Shown here: one piece after another, positions 44,453 to 55,616 of the stretch | How positions within the stretch are numbered: the first letter of the stretch is position 1 | Layout: the number at the start of each line of letters is the position of its first letter | Assembly (NCBI RefSeq): GCF_042767895.1 | Contig: NC_091590.1 | Coordinates: 1,273,064 to 1,337,063 of the forward strand | DNA length: 64,000 nucleotides | Source: Penaeus vannamei | Lineage: Eukaryota; Arthropoda; Malacostraca; Decapoda; Penaeidae | Direction: 5' to 3' | Notes under the pieces: model-generated | What the model was told of the DNA's origin: nothing | The model's database searches: none | The model's input: the letters and a program-made list of their open reading frames with translations, nothing else | Position numbers and translations under genes: made by a program

Positions 44453-44536
44453 ATGTCTCGGTGTGAGAGTGATTTTATAAAAAAATAAATAAATTCATTT
44501 AGTAAAAGGGAATGTGCGCGAATGTTTTGAGGGTAG
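44453..44536 (+). pseudogene. Decayed Cys4 micro-ORF (copy 8)
   Basis: MSRCES then frameshifts in an A-rich expansion (AAAAAATAAATAAATTC). The end TTTTGAGGGTAG is shared with copies 1 and 3. Confidence 0.5.
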
Positions 44537-44868
44537 GTAATTAACAGACCCTACCCCCCCCCCCTCCTCCTCTCCTCTATGCATTTTCGGAGTCGGGAAT
44601 GGTGGAAGGACCTACTGAATCTCTGATCACATTGCATAAAGGGCGGTCGATTCTGAAGGGTTAGTTTCTAAAGCATACCAAGATAGACTACATTTACTAA
44701 GGGTATCTCGCTTCCAGGTAAATTTCTATGAATTATAAAAACTTGTTTGGCTTTCATTATGAATATGAACATTTGTGATATTGTTTTTTTTTAGATGGTG
44801 GGGAATTAATCAGTGTTATTTATTCACAGGTGTTGCTGTTCGAAGTACAATTGCCATTTTTCACTGGG

Positions 44869-45140
44869 ATGGATCTTTGAACGAATTCAACCTTTGCAAA
44901 GGTGAGTATCTGAAGCCTTGAATTTTATCAGACATACGTACTTTAATTTGTGTACTGCTGCCATTTTCAATCCCGGTGTGTTAATGTGTTTCTCTTTGTT
45001 ACAGCTTTTGAGGATGCATGTGCGTGTGTGTTACATTATTTAATATGAATGTATTATTGATATTTTTCTTGTTTGCGAATACAAATCAAGAAATTGCGTG
45101 CAACGAATTTTATTATCCTTTCCATTGAATTCTATGCTTA
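44869..45140 (+). pseudogene. FW-tail gene remnant with internal deletion (unit 7)
   Basis: Same structure as 21522-21790: exon 1, full-length intron ending TTGTTACAG, nine bases of exon 2, then the downstream 3' UTR. The shared junction shows a common origin. Confidence 0.65.
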
Positions 45141-45237
45141 TAAACGAGGTGTTTTTTGATGATGAGGAACAAGCAGTAAATGTTTGATTAATTAGTGTGT
45201 GTACCTGGCAATGTAGGTCAAGTTACATGTTCAGACA

Positions 45238-45500
45238 TGGTAGAAAAACCCACAATGCACAAACTAGATTTATGAAAGAGTGAAGCAACAGTTTCAGAAT
45301 CGTCCTCGACCTCCCTTCGTTTCCGTTTCCTGTCCTCACCTGCCCCGTATTCCCGAGTGCTTCTTTTCCCTCTTATACTGCTTCCTCTCCCTTTCCTGCT
45401 CAGACCCGAAGATGGAATCTAGGATGATTCCGAAATTGTCTCACTTTCAACAAGTCTAGTTTGTGCATTGTGGGTTTTTCTGCCACAGCATTAACATGGT
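45238..45500. repeat. Inverted-repeat module upstream of PLE-A (unit 7)
   Basis: Long left arm (TGGTAGAAAAACCCACAATG, 45239) pairs with the right arm ending near 45487 (CATTGTGGGTTTTTCTGCCA). Confidence 0.65.
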
Positions 45501-45520
45501 AGAGTTTTTTTCCATTCATC

Positions 45521-46345
45521 ATGGACCCCACGGTTAATAGAAATATCTTGTTCTTGTTCTTGTTTGCCTCCTTCCCCGATTTGGTTCCTGCCTTTCGTGC
45601 TTTTGAGGCTTCTGTCATCGCCAGAGCCGACGGTAGAATCAACGTTTCCTCTCAGATTGCCTTGAGGAGCAAGTGCTCCCTTCCTTGATCTGCAATCCCC
45701 TGAAGCACTCGGATGAAGGATCTCCCTTTCCGGATTATGCTCGTTCCCTCCTTGAACGGATCCGCACTGGTAGGAGGGATGTCTAGCATGCCTACTATCG
45801 CTCGAGGGTGCGTTCTGATCTCCTGAAGGAAAGGCTTCCGGGCCACGTCTTCCAGCTCATAGCCGACGTGGCCCATGATTCTTCCCGGTTCTTCACCACC
45901 ACCCATGTCCGCTCTCTCACCCAGAAACTCTCCCTCACCTCCCGTACTCCCTGGTCCTGCTTCTCCCTCACCGGTGCTGTTACCAACCTTTCCTCCCTAT
46001 CCTTGACTTCACAAACAACTCTTTGGCTTCGGTCTTTCCTTTAATCTCCACCCATAGGAACTCCTTGCCTGATGTCTCCCTCCTTCACGGGGTCTTCCTC
46101 CCGGCTCTCGGGTTAATCCTTCACCCCAACCCTTCCATTCCCAGGCGTTACCGAGAGGCCCTTCACAGCCTGCTCAGGGAGGATGTCACCATTTTGCCTT
46201 CTGACAAAGGCAACTTAGTGATGGTCCTTGACCGTGCCTACTACCTGCAGAAGGCCTAGGACCTGTTAGATGACGCCTCCACCTATGCCCCCCTGACCAG
46301 TGACCCCTGGGAATGTATTGCTGCTACCTTCCACCATCGTCTAAT
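45521..46345 (+). pseudogene. Penelope-like group A, RT N-terminal half (copy 6)
   Basis: Starts ATGGACCCCACG. It keeps LTQKLSLTSRTPWSCFSL and the RT entry ILPSDKGNLVMVLDRAYYLQ (about 46192), followed by TAG. It ends at the PolB junction. Confidence 0.75.
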
Positions 46346-48660
46346 AGAGTTGATGGACAAGACTGATGGAGGGGAGAGATGTATAACAGCACAAAGCCTG
46401 TGCCTACAGCTATATCATAATAGACAGACAAGGTGTAGTAGATAGTTTCTATATCAAGGTGCTCACGCTGCCACGCATTTTGTTGAGAATCTGTCTAACA
46501 AATGGGTGGACATGAAGCTTTTAAGAAGACCAAAAAGTGTGAGCTGTGCAACCAAAAATTCCCCACAATAAAATTACAGACACCACGACCATACCAAAAG
46601 ATCGGATGAACTATATTGGTGCTTATTACGCTCACTGTAAGCTCCAGATGAAAAATCACAGCACAACAATCCCCTGTCTGGCTCTATCACTTCCCTTGGA
46701 CTGATTCTGAAAGAAATGCAAGCTAACACAAAAATAAACATTCTTGTGAAACAAGGGCTTCGATATTACTCTGTGGAACTAAACAACCTGAAATTCCTCG
46801 ATAGCTTGGCTTTTATGAACACAGGTCTGAGTTCTCGCCAAAACTGATAATGAAAGCAACCGCTAACTCACGTACTCCAAGCATATCTTACGCCATTTGT
46901 CAGACGAAGCCCAGTCATTGCTTCTAACAGGAAAGGGTATTTCTTCGTATGAGTTCTTGGATGACCTGAAAAAGCTCAAAGACACCAGCCTCCCTCCCAA
47001 CGAAAAGATTTATAGCTCCCTCACAGGCGAGACAGTTACAGAGGAGTATCTCATTCACACAAATTCTCGAATGCAGCCGGGTGTCGTACTTTAAGTGATT
47101 ATTTAGAGTGCTACCTGAGGACGGATGTGGGTTTGCTAGCCGATGTGATTACGGAGTGGAGCTCTATACTTGCTGAAAAGTACGATCTGGATATAGTTGA
47201 ACTATGTCAGTCTTCCCGGGTATGTAAATGACGCATTCCTAAAAATGACAAAAACAAACCTTGAGCTTATAACCGATCCAGAATTAGCTCTCAAAACTGA
47301 GCAATCTGTGAGAGGACTGACGACATGTGTTCGCCCTCCCACGGTAGCAAAGAACTCCCTCGTTAATCCGCATCATGACCCGCAAAAGGAAAGTGGCACC
47401 TACATACTCTACCTTGATTTCAACAGCTTGTATGCCACGGTAATGTCTGAGAAACTTCCATATGGTAATATCCGGAAATTACCGCCCTGTGAAAAGGCCG
47501 GCGAAAGCGGTGATATCGGGCACTGGATAGTGGCTGATCTCAAATTTCCACCCAAAGTAGCAAGGAAGACAGACGAATTGCTTCTCCTACTTATCACATG
47601 AACATAAGAAATCAGGACATATCCCCATATAACAAGCAACTTCTAGCATTGCAAAACAGACGTTAACCACGCAAAAAACAAGAGCTTGTGGCTTCACATC
47701 TTCCACAGAAGGACCATCTCATTTTACTGAAACATCTGCAGCTTTTAACTGACTTCGGGTGGAGGTGGAAAGAGTAAGTAATGTGTACAATTTCTCCCAA
47801 CGTGAATTTTTATCGCCTTTTATTCACGAAAATATTCAGGCGCGCAGGGAAGCCACCGATAAAGCACAACAGTTGTGCTTCAAGACGCTTTCAAACTGTC
47901 TTTCGACGATGTATAATGAACCCTCTAAAAAGACTAGAACATGCTAGCATAGCGTGCAATGCTTCATTTCTCAAAAAGATTCGAAGCCCATTCTTCAAAA
48001 GACTCATCCCCTTAGCTCCTAAGAGTGATAACCATTTCAAGGGTAAAAACTTGGTATGGCTCATCCACAGTATATTGGCGTTACCATCTTGGAGCTGGCT
48101 AAATTGAAGTTGTATAACTTTTATTATAAAGTTTTAAAGGCTCATTACGGAGATCGGTGCAGCTCTGCTTCTCCGACACCAACAGCTATATCCTCTCTGT
48201 GGAGACAGATGACATTTATAAAGAATTGTCCGTCTCATTTGAAAGAGTGGATAGACACTTCTAATTTTAGCCATGACCATCCATTATACAACCAGTCTGT
48301 TAAGGGCAACCTTGGATTATTAAAATCTGAAACGGGAGATTCCAATAAAAGAGACAATATGCCTAAAGCCCAAGATTTATTCCTTGCTCCTAAATAACGA
48401 TCAAGCATCCACAGGTGCAAAGGGAATTTGATGGTCTGAGAAGAGGAAGCTAAAACACGACAATTTCCGTCGCATTCTTCATGAAAAAGAAGTGCATTTC
48501 TTTAAACAGGTGAGCATTATCAACGTCGGAGGTGAAATGATGACCACGCCAATGAAAAAGCGCGGGCTGCCATTATACGATGATAAACGTTGGTATGTAA
48601 ATGCATACAAATCGCTAGCAGATAGTCATCCGGACATCAAACACCTTCCCGAAGCAGCGG
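46346..48660 (+). pseudogene. polB: Protein-primed DNA polymerase B, near full length (copy 5)
   Basis: Same span as copy 4. The exonuclease region is at 46740-46830. Motif A reads YLDFNSLYATVM (about 47411, Asp retained), motif B is damaged (KTLSNCLSTM, about 47880), and motif C reads SDTNSY (about 48172, Asp replaced by Asn). The thumb text KRWYVNAYKSLADSHPDIKH (about 48590) is intact, and the frame runs on into the GGA repeat. Frameshifts lie near 47095, 47190, 47600, 47770 and 48110. Inactive old copy of an animal virus-like element. Confidence 0.85.
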
Positions 48661-48721
48661 AGAGGGGGGGGAGGAGGAAGTGTGGGGAGAATTCGTGTGC
48701 GATGTGTCAACCCATGCGAGC

Positions 48722-48826
48722 GAGAGGAGGGAGGAGGAGGAGGAGGAGGAGGAGGAGGAGGAGGAGGAGGAGGAGGAGGAGGAGGAGGAGGAGGAGGAGG
48801 AGGAGGAGGAGGAGGAGGAGGAGGAG
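48722..48826. repeat. (GGA)n microsatellite
   Basis: Nearly perfect GGA repeat replacing the irregular purine tract of the sister copy. All long poly-Arg, poly-Glu, poly-Gly, poly-Pro and poly-Ser frames here are compositional. Confidence 0.95.
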
Positions 48827-49133
48827 ACCATGGCAGCAACAAGGGAGGAAAGATTAAACCATCTATGGAGAAGACGAGTGTATCTCCGCCACCTCCACTT
48901 TCCATCTACTGTACACATCATCATCATCAGGAGGCAATGATCTGGTAATCCAAGACCACGAAAACGCAGAAAAACACAAATTGGGTACCCCTTCATCGAG
49001 GAAGCAGATGAAAATAGTGATAATGACTATTATTTAAAATGGTTATACTTATTGCATGTACACATTTTTTTGTATATAGTAGTCAATAAAATCGGGTGTC
49101 GCCTAAAAGTCATTTTTATTCGTGTCCTTCAAC
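48827..49133 (+). other. Conserved stretch between PolB repeat and A32
   Basis: TMAATREERLNHLWRRRVYL is shared with 41044-41160. This copy has extra sequence (about 48945-49110) containing the acidic text PFIEEADENSDNDYYLKWLY and AATAAA at 49085. It may be the end of a small gene lost from the sister copy; not recognised. Confidence 0.35.
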
Positions 49134-49660
49134 ATGTCACACAGTACTCCATATTCCTGTTTTAAGGAGAACTTGCTGGGTCTCTCTGCTCACCCCACAA
49201 GAATAATATTTGCAGTTGTCACTAATTTGGGAAAGACGCATCTCACCACAAAAATTGTTGTGCGTTTTCAGAAATAGTTTGATTGTATAATTGTATGTGG
49301 GAGTGAATCTCATCCGTTAGAAAAGGACACCTCTGTGACAAACTTGTTGTTAACAAAGACACTATAGATCCCATCCATCACAAGACAAAACCGAATGACC
49401 GCATATAATATATACTGGATGATTGCTTTATAGAAGCGGCTAATAATGACATTGTAAGCAAAATCTTTACAAAGGGACGCCACGAAAACATCTCTCTCGT
49501 ACTCCTCGTTCAAAATGAATTTACGAAAGGGAAGCACAGCCGCAACAGTTCACTAAATACCTCTCATTTTATTTTGCTAAAACAGAGGGATCTCGTTAGA
49601 CAGTTATATGTTAAGAGTGAAGCCAAGCGATTTTTGTTGTTCAACCTATAATAAAGATGT
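49134..49660 (+). pseudogene. A32-like packaging ATPase (copy 2)
   Basis: Starts MSHSTPYS. The P-loop is degraded (VVTNLGKTHL in place of GVTNSGKTHL), with a stop in FQK-stop soon after. The Walker B segment ILDDCFIEAANNDIVSKIFT (about 49410) survives, followed by VLLVQNEFTKGKHSRNSSLN. More decayed than copy 1. Confidence 0.75.
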
Positions 49661-49848
49661 TTTTTCTTTGGCTTAGCTACGGTCTCGCCTTGCCGCCGTG
49701 CGCAATAATAGAGATACGGATTGCGGAATTATCATCGTTATTCATATCATCAATCCTGAATCGATACAAGACGCCATTAACGTCTTGTGTGGCCGGGGTA
49801 AGCGATACGTCTTCCCGGTCGAATAGATTTTTGTATAGAAATTTCAAA

Positions 49849-49923
49849 ATGCCTCGGTGTGAAAGGTGGTTTTGTGACGAATCACTCAGTAAAAAGGAAT
49901 GCGAGCGAATGTTTTGCAGATAA
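49849..49923 (+). CDS. Cys4 micro-ORF, intact (copy 9)
   Basis: Same 24-residue sequence as copy 7, C-x4-C-x8-C-x4-C, ending TAA. The frame is open upstream to 49657, including RFLYRNFK directly before the Met. It lies between the A32 remnant and the FW-tail gene. Confidence 0.6.
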   Translation: MPRCERWFCDESLSKKECERMFCR

Positions 49924-50270
49924 TCAAGCCCAGACCTCACCCCTTCACCCCCCCCCCCCCCGTGTTTTTTCGGCGCTGGGATTGGCGGGATGATCTACTG
50001 GTTCTCAGATCTTGTCGTTTAAAAGGCGTTCGATTATGAAGGTTGATACAGTGTTTTTCTTAAGCATACCAAGACGAACTCAACCTTTATGAAGAATACC
50101 TCGCTGCCAGGTAAAACATTTGAGTTATTCACATAAAAACTCGGTGTTTGACTTGTACTATGACAACATTTTCGATATTTTGTGCGAACTTGTTTTTTAG
50201 ATGAAGGGGAATTCGTTTTTTTTATTTAAAGGGGTTGCTGTTGGAAGTACTATAGCAATTTTTCATTGAG

Positions 50271-51198
50271 ATGGATCTATTAACGAATTCACCTTTTACA
50301 AAGGTGAGTCTCTGAAAACCTGAACTTTATCAGACATCCATTTTTATTAGTATAGTGTTGCCATTGTAAATCCCGGTGTTAATGTGTTACTTTCTGTTGC
50401 AGCTTTTGAGGACGGTGCCAATGCCTGCGTTATTGTTTTGCATAAACAGTGTGCGGTCGCAATCAGCATTATCCCCGTGAAAAAGAAGGGTGCTCAGATC
50501 GTCACTTTCTCCGGTGGAAGCCAGCACCTCCGGGATGGCAGCGGAGAGAGCTGGCACTTTCTTGGAACCAGAGGAGAGAAAAGACCCACCAATGCCCGTG
50601 TGTCACGGTGTGTCACCCTGTTGCATACCGCCTGTGAAGGTTGTGCCCTGGTCTGCCTGCCATCAAGATGGCACTTTCAGGGAACCAGAGGAGAGAACAG
50701 ACCCACCATTACCCGTATACCGAGGTGTGTCACCCTGTTACATACCGCCTGTGGGGGTTGAGCCCACGCGTCTGCCTGCCATCAAAATGGCACTTTCGGG
50801 GAACCAGGAGAGAACAGACCCACCATTGCCTCTATACCGAGGTGTGTCACCCTGTTACATACCCCCTGCGAGGGTCGAGCCCTGCTCTCGCGTCGTTTTG
50901 CCTGCCGTGAGCGCCACCTCGCCTGCATACCATCCCGCGGGAAATAGCGAAGCTATTCCGCTTGTGGACATTTCAAGCGATGATGAAGAGGAGATTGGGG
51001 TGGCTGCGGAAGGATGTTCCCCTCCTGTACCGCCGTCTCTTTCAGATGAAAGCCCACTTGTAGAAATTTCGAGTGGCGATTCTATCCAAATTATATCCCC
51101 TTGTACATCGCCCACTCTGAATTTGGGTCAAACAAAATATGCCTGATGAGGATAATCTATCGCAAGCCATAGATCTATCCTTCTGGGGGTTCCCATAG
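50271..51198 (+). pseudogene. FW-tail / SIM-like protein gene with internal triplication (unit 8)
   Basis: Exon 1 50271-50303 (MDLLTNSPFTK, no nonsense) with donor GTGAGT at 50304; the intron ends CTGTTGCAG, and exon 2 starts at 50403. The phase-0 frame meets TGA at 50477 (CCG TGA). A second frame carries PVEASTSGMAAERAGTF through three copies of a unit of about 118 bases (EPEERTDPPLP...RGVSPCYIPP), then VDISSDDEEE and VEISSGDSIQIISP. The tail is out of frame from the 2-base deletion (stop 51196). Confidence 0.65.
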
Positions 51199-51737
51199 AA
51201 TAATGTGTGTTACACTAATTTCTAAGAATGTATTAGTATTTTTCTTTGCATGTTAATAAAAATAAAGACAGTACATCGAATTTCATATTCCTTTCTGCTG
51301 AACTCTATACTTATAAACGAGGTGCCTTTCGATTGTGGGGAACAAACTGTGAACATCTGATTAATTAGTCTGTACCTGACTGCTGAGGGGATGACTTTAT
51401 TATTGAGATGTTTTAAGGTAATGTAGGCCGTCCTGCATGTTCAAACAAGATGAACAGATGCTGTTATTGATTTTATTAATGTGGTCGTTCGCTGACCTGA
51501 CTCACATCGGTAATGACTTATTTTGGCACGTGACCTGGAGGGCGGTGGGAATGAAGGGGTGGGGACTTGGGGGTGGTTGGGGGGGACACCTGTTTGGTGT
51601 GCGTATTCCTCATCAGTCATGGTTACTGATTTCCTGTAATCGATTATGATAATTCCGGAAGTCATTAGGTTACTTCCTGTTATGACACATCAGGTATGTC
51701 CATAGCAGGATAGGAGGGTAGTTCATGACCTCAAAAT

Positions 51738-51798
51738 ATGTCTGACGGAAGACCATCTATCACAGGCGATAGATCTATCCTTTTGGGGGTCTCCATAG
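51738..51798 (+). pseudogene. Second FW-tail paralogue mini-ORF, frameshifted (unit 8)
   Basis: Extra G as in units 2 and 5. The poly(A) signal is degraded to AATAAT (51875). Confidence 0.45.
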
Positions 51799-52049
51799 TA
51801 TGGTTAGTGTGCATGTGCATGTTACATTATTTTAAAAGAATGTATTATTGATATTTTTCTGGTATGCGAATACAAATAATGACAATGAGTACAACGATTT
51901 TTATAATCCTTTCCATTGAATTCTCTGCTTATAAACGAGGTTTTTTGACGATGAACAAGCTGTAAATGTTTGATAAATTAATGTCTGTCCCTGACTGCAG
52001 AGGATGACATTATTATTGAGAGGTTTTGAGGCAATGTAGGTCAAGACAT

Positions 52050-52290
52050 ATTAGACATGGTAGAAAAGAAAGTGAAGCAACAGTTTCAGAATCGTCCTCG
52101 ACCTCCCTTCGTTTCCGTTTCCTGTCATCACCTGCCCCGTATTCCCGAGTGCTTCTTCTCCCTCTTACACTGCTTCCTCTCCCTCTCCTCCTCAGACCAG
52201 AAGATGGAATCTAGGATTCCGAAATTGTCACTTTCTTCAACAAGTCTAGTTTGTGCATTGTGGGTTTTTCTACCACAGCATGAACACGGT
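52050..52290. repeat. Inverted-repeat module upstream of PLE-A (unit 8)
   Basis: Shortened left arm; polypyrimidine tract ending CTCCTCCTCAG at 52195; right arm to TTTCTACCACAGC. Confidence 0.55.
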
Positions 52291-52310
52291 AGAGTTTTTT
52301 CCCATTCATC

Positions 52311-53880
52311 ATGGACCCTACGATTAAAAAGAAATCTCCTGTTCGACTCCTTCCCCGACTTGGTTCCTGCCTTTCGTGCTTTTGAGGCTTCTGCCATCGC
52401 CAGAGCCGACGGTAGAATCAACGTTTCCTCTCAGACTGCCTTGAGGGGCAAGTGCTCCCTTCCTCGATCTGCAATCTCCTGAAGCACTCACATGAAGGAC
52501 CTCCCTTTCCGGATTATGCTCGTTCCCTCCTTGAACGGATCCGCACTGGTAGGAGGGATGTAGAGCATGCCTACTATCGCTCGAGGGTGCGTTCTGACCT
52601 CCTGAAGGAAAGGCTCCCCGGCCATGTTTTCCAGCTCAAAGCAGACGTGGCCCACGATTCTTCCCGGTTCATCACCACCCATGTCCGCGCTCTCATCCAG
52701 AAACTCTTCAACCTCACCTCCTGTACTCCCTGGTCCTGCTTCTCCCGCACCGACACTGTTACCAACCTTTCCTCCCTATCCTTGACTCCTCACAAACAAC
52801 TCTTTAGCTTCGGTCTTACCTCCATTAACATTATTCCTTCCTTCGACTGTTTCATCTCCATGCATAGGAACTCCTTGCCTGATGTCTCCATCCTTAGAGG
52901 GGCCTTCCTCCCGGCCCTCGAGTCCCTCCTTCACCCAAACCCTTCCAATTCCCAGGCATTACTGACAGGCCGTTCACAGCCTGCTCAGGGAGGATGTCAC
53001 CATTTTGCCTTCTGACAAAGGCAACTTAGTGATGGTCCTCGACCGTGCCTACTACCTGCAGAAGGCCTAGGACCTGTTGGATGATGCCTCCACCTATGCC
53101 TCCCTGACCAGCGACCCCCGGGAACGCATTGCTGCTACCTTCCACCATCGTCTAAAAGAGCTATCAGGCTGTTTCCCGGAGGCAGACCTTTACCAGAGGT
53201 TCAAGGTCGTCAACCCTCGCCTCCCTCATTTCTATGGTCTTCCCAAAACCCATAAGCCAGCCGTCTCTACGCCCCATCATCATCTCCCGGGGATCTGTGG
53301 TGCATACTCTGCTTTCACTCCCCTCCTTGGCACCTTCTCTCTAGCTCATCTTCGCCACTCTCAGAACTTATCTCCCGTGCCCGTGGTGTCTCGGCGGCGT
53401 CCATACTGAGCTTGGATGTCGACTCCCTGTTCACCAAGGTCCCACTTGATGACATCCTCGCTTTGCACAGTGTGCATACACTTCTCGTACCATCAACTGC
53501 ATGTGAAGAGAGGGGTTGCCACCTTGCTTTTCCTTCACGGCCTCCACATCTGTGACCTCCAGTACTAGGATGCAGAGATCGATTTCCTTCGTCGTTCATT
53601 ATCCAAACTGGGCTACCCTCACCATGTTCTCGACGTCGCGTTATCCAGGGCGCGGCTTACCCTCTACAGTGACTCCCCTCCTAACGAGACCCCTCACCTG
53701 CCAGTCTCTAAACTACACACTCCTCCCGCCAGGTGAACACACTCCATTTCAACCTGGTTCACAACTGCCCTCCCTCTACCTCGAAGGTGGGCACCTATGC
53801 TGTTCCATGTGCCTCATGTGATAAGCAGTATTTTGGTAAAACAGGCACCAGTCTGGAGGGCGGTGGGAATGAGAGGAATG
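52311..53880 (+). pseudogene. Penelope-like group A, most complete copy (copy 7)
   Basis: The only copy not cut at the PolB junction. After the N-terminal half it continues with ILPSDKGNLVMVLDRAYYLQ, LKELSGCFPEADLYQRFK, the Penelope RT motif LPHFYGLPKTHKPAV (about 53222), palm motif A LSLDVDSLFTKVPLDD (about 53408) and, after decayed sequence, a GIY-YIG signature GTYAVPCASCDKQYFGKTGT (about 53788). Frames shift near 53010, 53270, 53410 and 53560, and palm motifs B and C are not legible. This shows PLE-A is a GIY-YIG-bearing Penelope element. It merges into Polinton-like sequence at GGAGGGCGGTGGGAATGA. Confidence 0.8.
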
Positions 53881-53899
53881 GGGAGTGTGCAAAATTAAG

Positions 53900-54612
53900 C
53901 ACTGTGACAGAGGGGCGAACATGTTCACGATCTTACGGTAGCAAGTAACTAACTCCCTTGTTAATCCGCATCACGACCTATATACTCTACCTTGATTTCA
54001 ACAGCTTGTACACTACATTAATGTTTGAGGAACTGTATAGTAATATTCGGAAATTACCATCCTGTGATAAGACCTACTTCATTGCAACCACGACGAAAGT
54101 GGTGACATCGGACACTGGGTAGTGGCTTATGTAAGTTCCACCTAAAGTTGCAAGGAAGACAGACGAGTTTCCCTATATCATTCATTACATGAACAAGAAT
54201 CAGGACATATCCCCATACAACAAACAACTGGCATCACAGAACATACGTTTACTGGTAAAAATCAAAAGCTGGTTCCTTCACATCTTCCGCAAAAGGACTT
54301 CATTTTGTTTAAACATCTGCAGCTTCTAATTGACTTAAGGGTGGAGGTGGAACAAGTACATGAAGTGTATGAATTCTCCCAAAGTGAAATTTTATTTAAA
54401 ATATTGCAAGCAGGAAAACCACCAATAAAGCATAACAGTTGTGTTTTAACGACTCGATGTATTTGGACTGTTTAATGAACCCTCTAAAAAAAAACTAGGA
54501 TATGCTAGCATGGTGTGCAGTGCTTCATTTCTCAAAAAGATTAGAAGCCCATTCTTCAAGACTCATCCCCTTAGCTCCTAACAGAGTAGTAACCATTTCA
54601 AGGGTAAAAACC
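53900..54612 (+). pseudogene. Polinton-like PolB, palm fragment, heavily decayed (copy 6)
   Basis: Enters at the VRxLTVAKNSLVN region. It retains motif A as YLDFNSLYTTLM (about 53988), QDISPYNKQL (about 54205) and LLKHLQLLIDL, then ends near the FKGKN text. Many indels. Confidence 0.7.
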
Positions 54613-54649
54613 ATTAGCATGAATTACCCGCACTACTGGCAATGTCGCA

Positions 54650-54864
54650 CATATTGAAAAAGTCATCATACTGTCTCGAGGAGAAGAGTAGAACAGCCAT
54701 ACATTGCTGGGCAGAAGAGGCAAACTAAACTAGAAGAGTGGTTATCAGATGAGGAAAGCAGGATAAATCTTGAAACCATTACTGGACGACACGTGCCCTA
54801 TCCTGCAGATGCTCGAGGGGGTCTAAATACCTTCTACATCCTAGTATTCTTTAAAAAGCAATAG
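54650..54864 (+). CDS. Hypothetical C-terminal exon-like ORF
   Basis: Open frame of about 70 codons ending TAG (54862), with protein-like composition: KLEEWLSDEESRINLETITG and VPYPADARGGLNTFYILVFF. No ATG suits the front, so it would be a 3' exon or fragment. Not recognised; not repeated in the window. Confidence 0.3.
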
Positions 54865-54981
54865 ACGATTAAGTTCATCTTGGGCACTGTGTGCATTTTG
54901 CCCACATTCACCGGATCTCAAGCATTATCTTGCGCGTGATTGGCTGTCACACCACGTGGGGAAACAACGCGTCTCGGGTCT

Positions 54982-54988
54982 TATAAAA
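54982..54988 (+). promoter_or_regulatory. TATA box-like element
   Basis: TATAAAA in GGGTCTTATAAAACC. No ORF starts within 400 bases, so it is only a candidate; it may belong to the unit-9 leader. Confidence 0.3.
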
Positions 54989-55033
54989 CCTTCGGCGATG
55001 TAAGTAGATATGAAAGGACTTAAACCCTCATAT

Positions 55034-55134
55034 AGGTCAACAGGTTACATAAGTAGGTCACCAGGAAGTAGCATAATTAGGTCACTTACATAATTAGGTT
55101 AATGATGTAAAAAGGTTATGTAATTACGTGACCT
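55034..55134. promoter_or_regulatory. Cluster of AGGTCA-type half-sites
   Basis: AGGTCA at 55034, 55055 and 55079; AGGTTA at 55042, 55096 and 55113; TGACCT (reverse) at 55129. Seven sites in 100 bases resembles nuclear-receptor half-site clusters. It may instead be a decayed tandem repeat (TAATTAGGTYA). Confidence 0.4.
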
Positions 55135-55616
55135 AAATAACAACATCTGGTAATTACATGTGGAATGAGAGCAGGTGTTATGTAATAATGCACATGTTAT
55201 AAATACTGTAACGTGTTCATGACCGCCACTACAGGTGGATAATGACCTTGTACTGACAGCGATCTGCTCACCTGGGAAACAACCAACTTTCTACTCAAGG
55301 GGAGGGGGGTGTGTGTAAATGACCTCATATAATTACACGTTGGGAAAAGGCAACCCAAGAAATTCCTCGCTCGGATAAAATAATCAATCACAATCTTTTC
55401 ACCATCTTCTGCTGTACACAATGACATAACTATTAGCAGGCTGAGAACCTGCCTGGGAGCTATACAACTTTCTAATTAATATGGGTAACCGTTTGGTCAG
55501 GTTCAATATCTATTTACACGGGGTTGAAAACAGTCAAATATTGTGCAAGGATTTTTCGAAGAAAGAATTTAAATAACGATAAAAAGGTAATCAAGTTTTT
55601 ATATAGACATTTTAAG

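Noticed and set aside
48615..48996. Poly-Pro, poly-Ser, poly-Arg and poly-Glu reading frames (also 40766-41202)
   Set aside because: Compositional frames of the GGA repeats on both strands.
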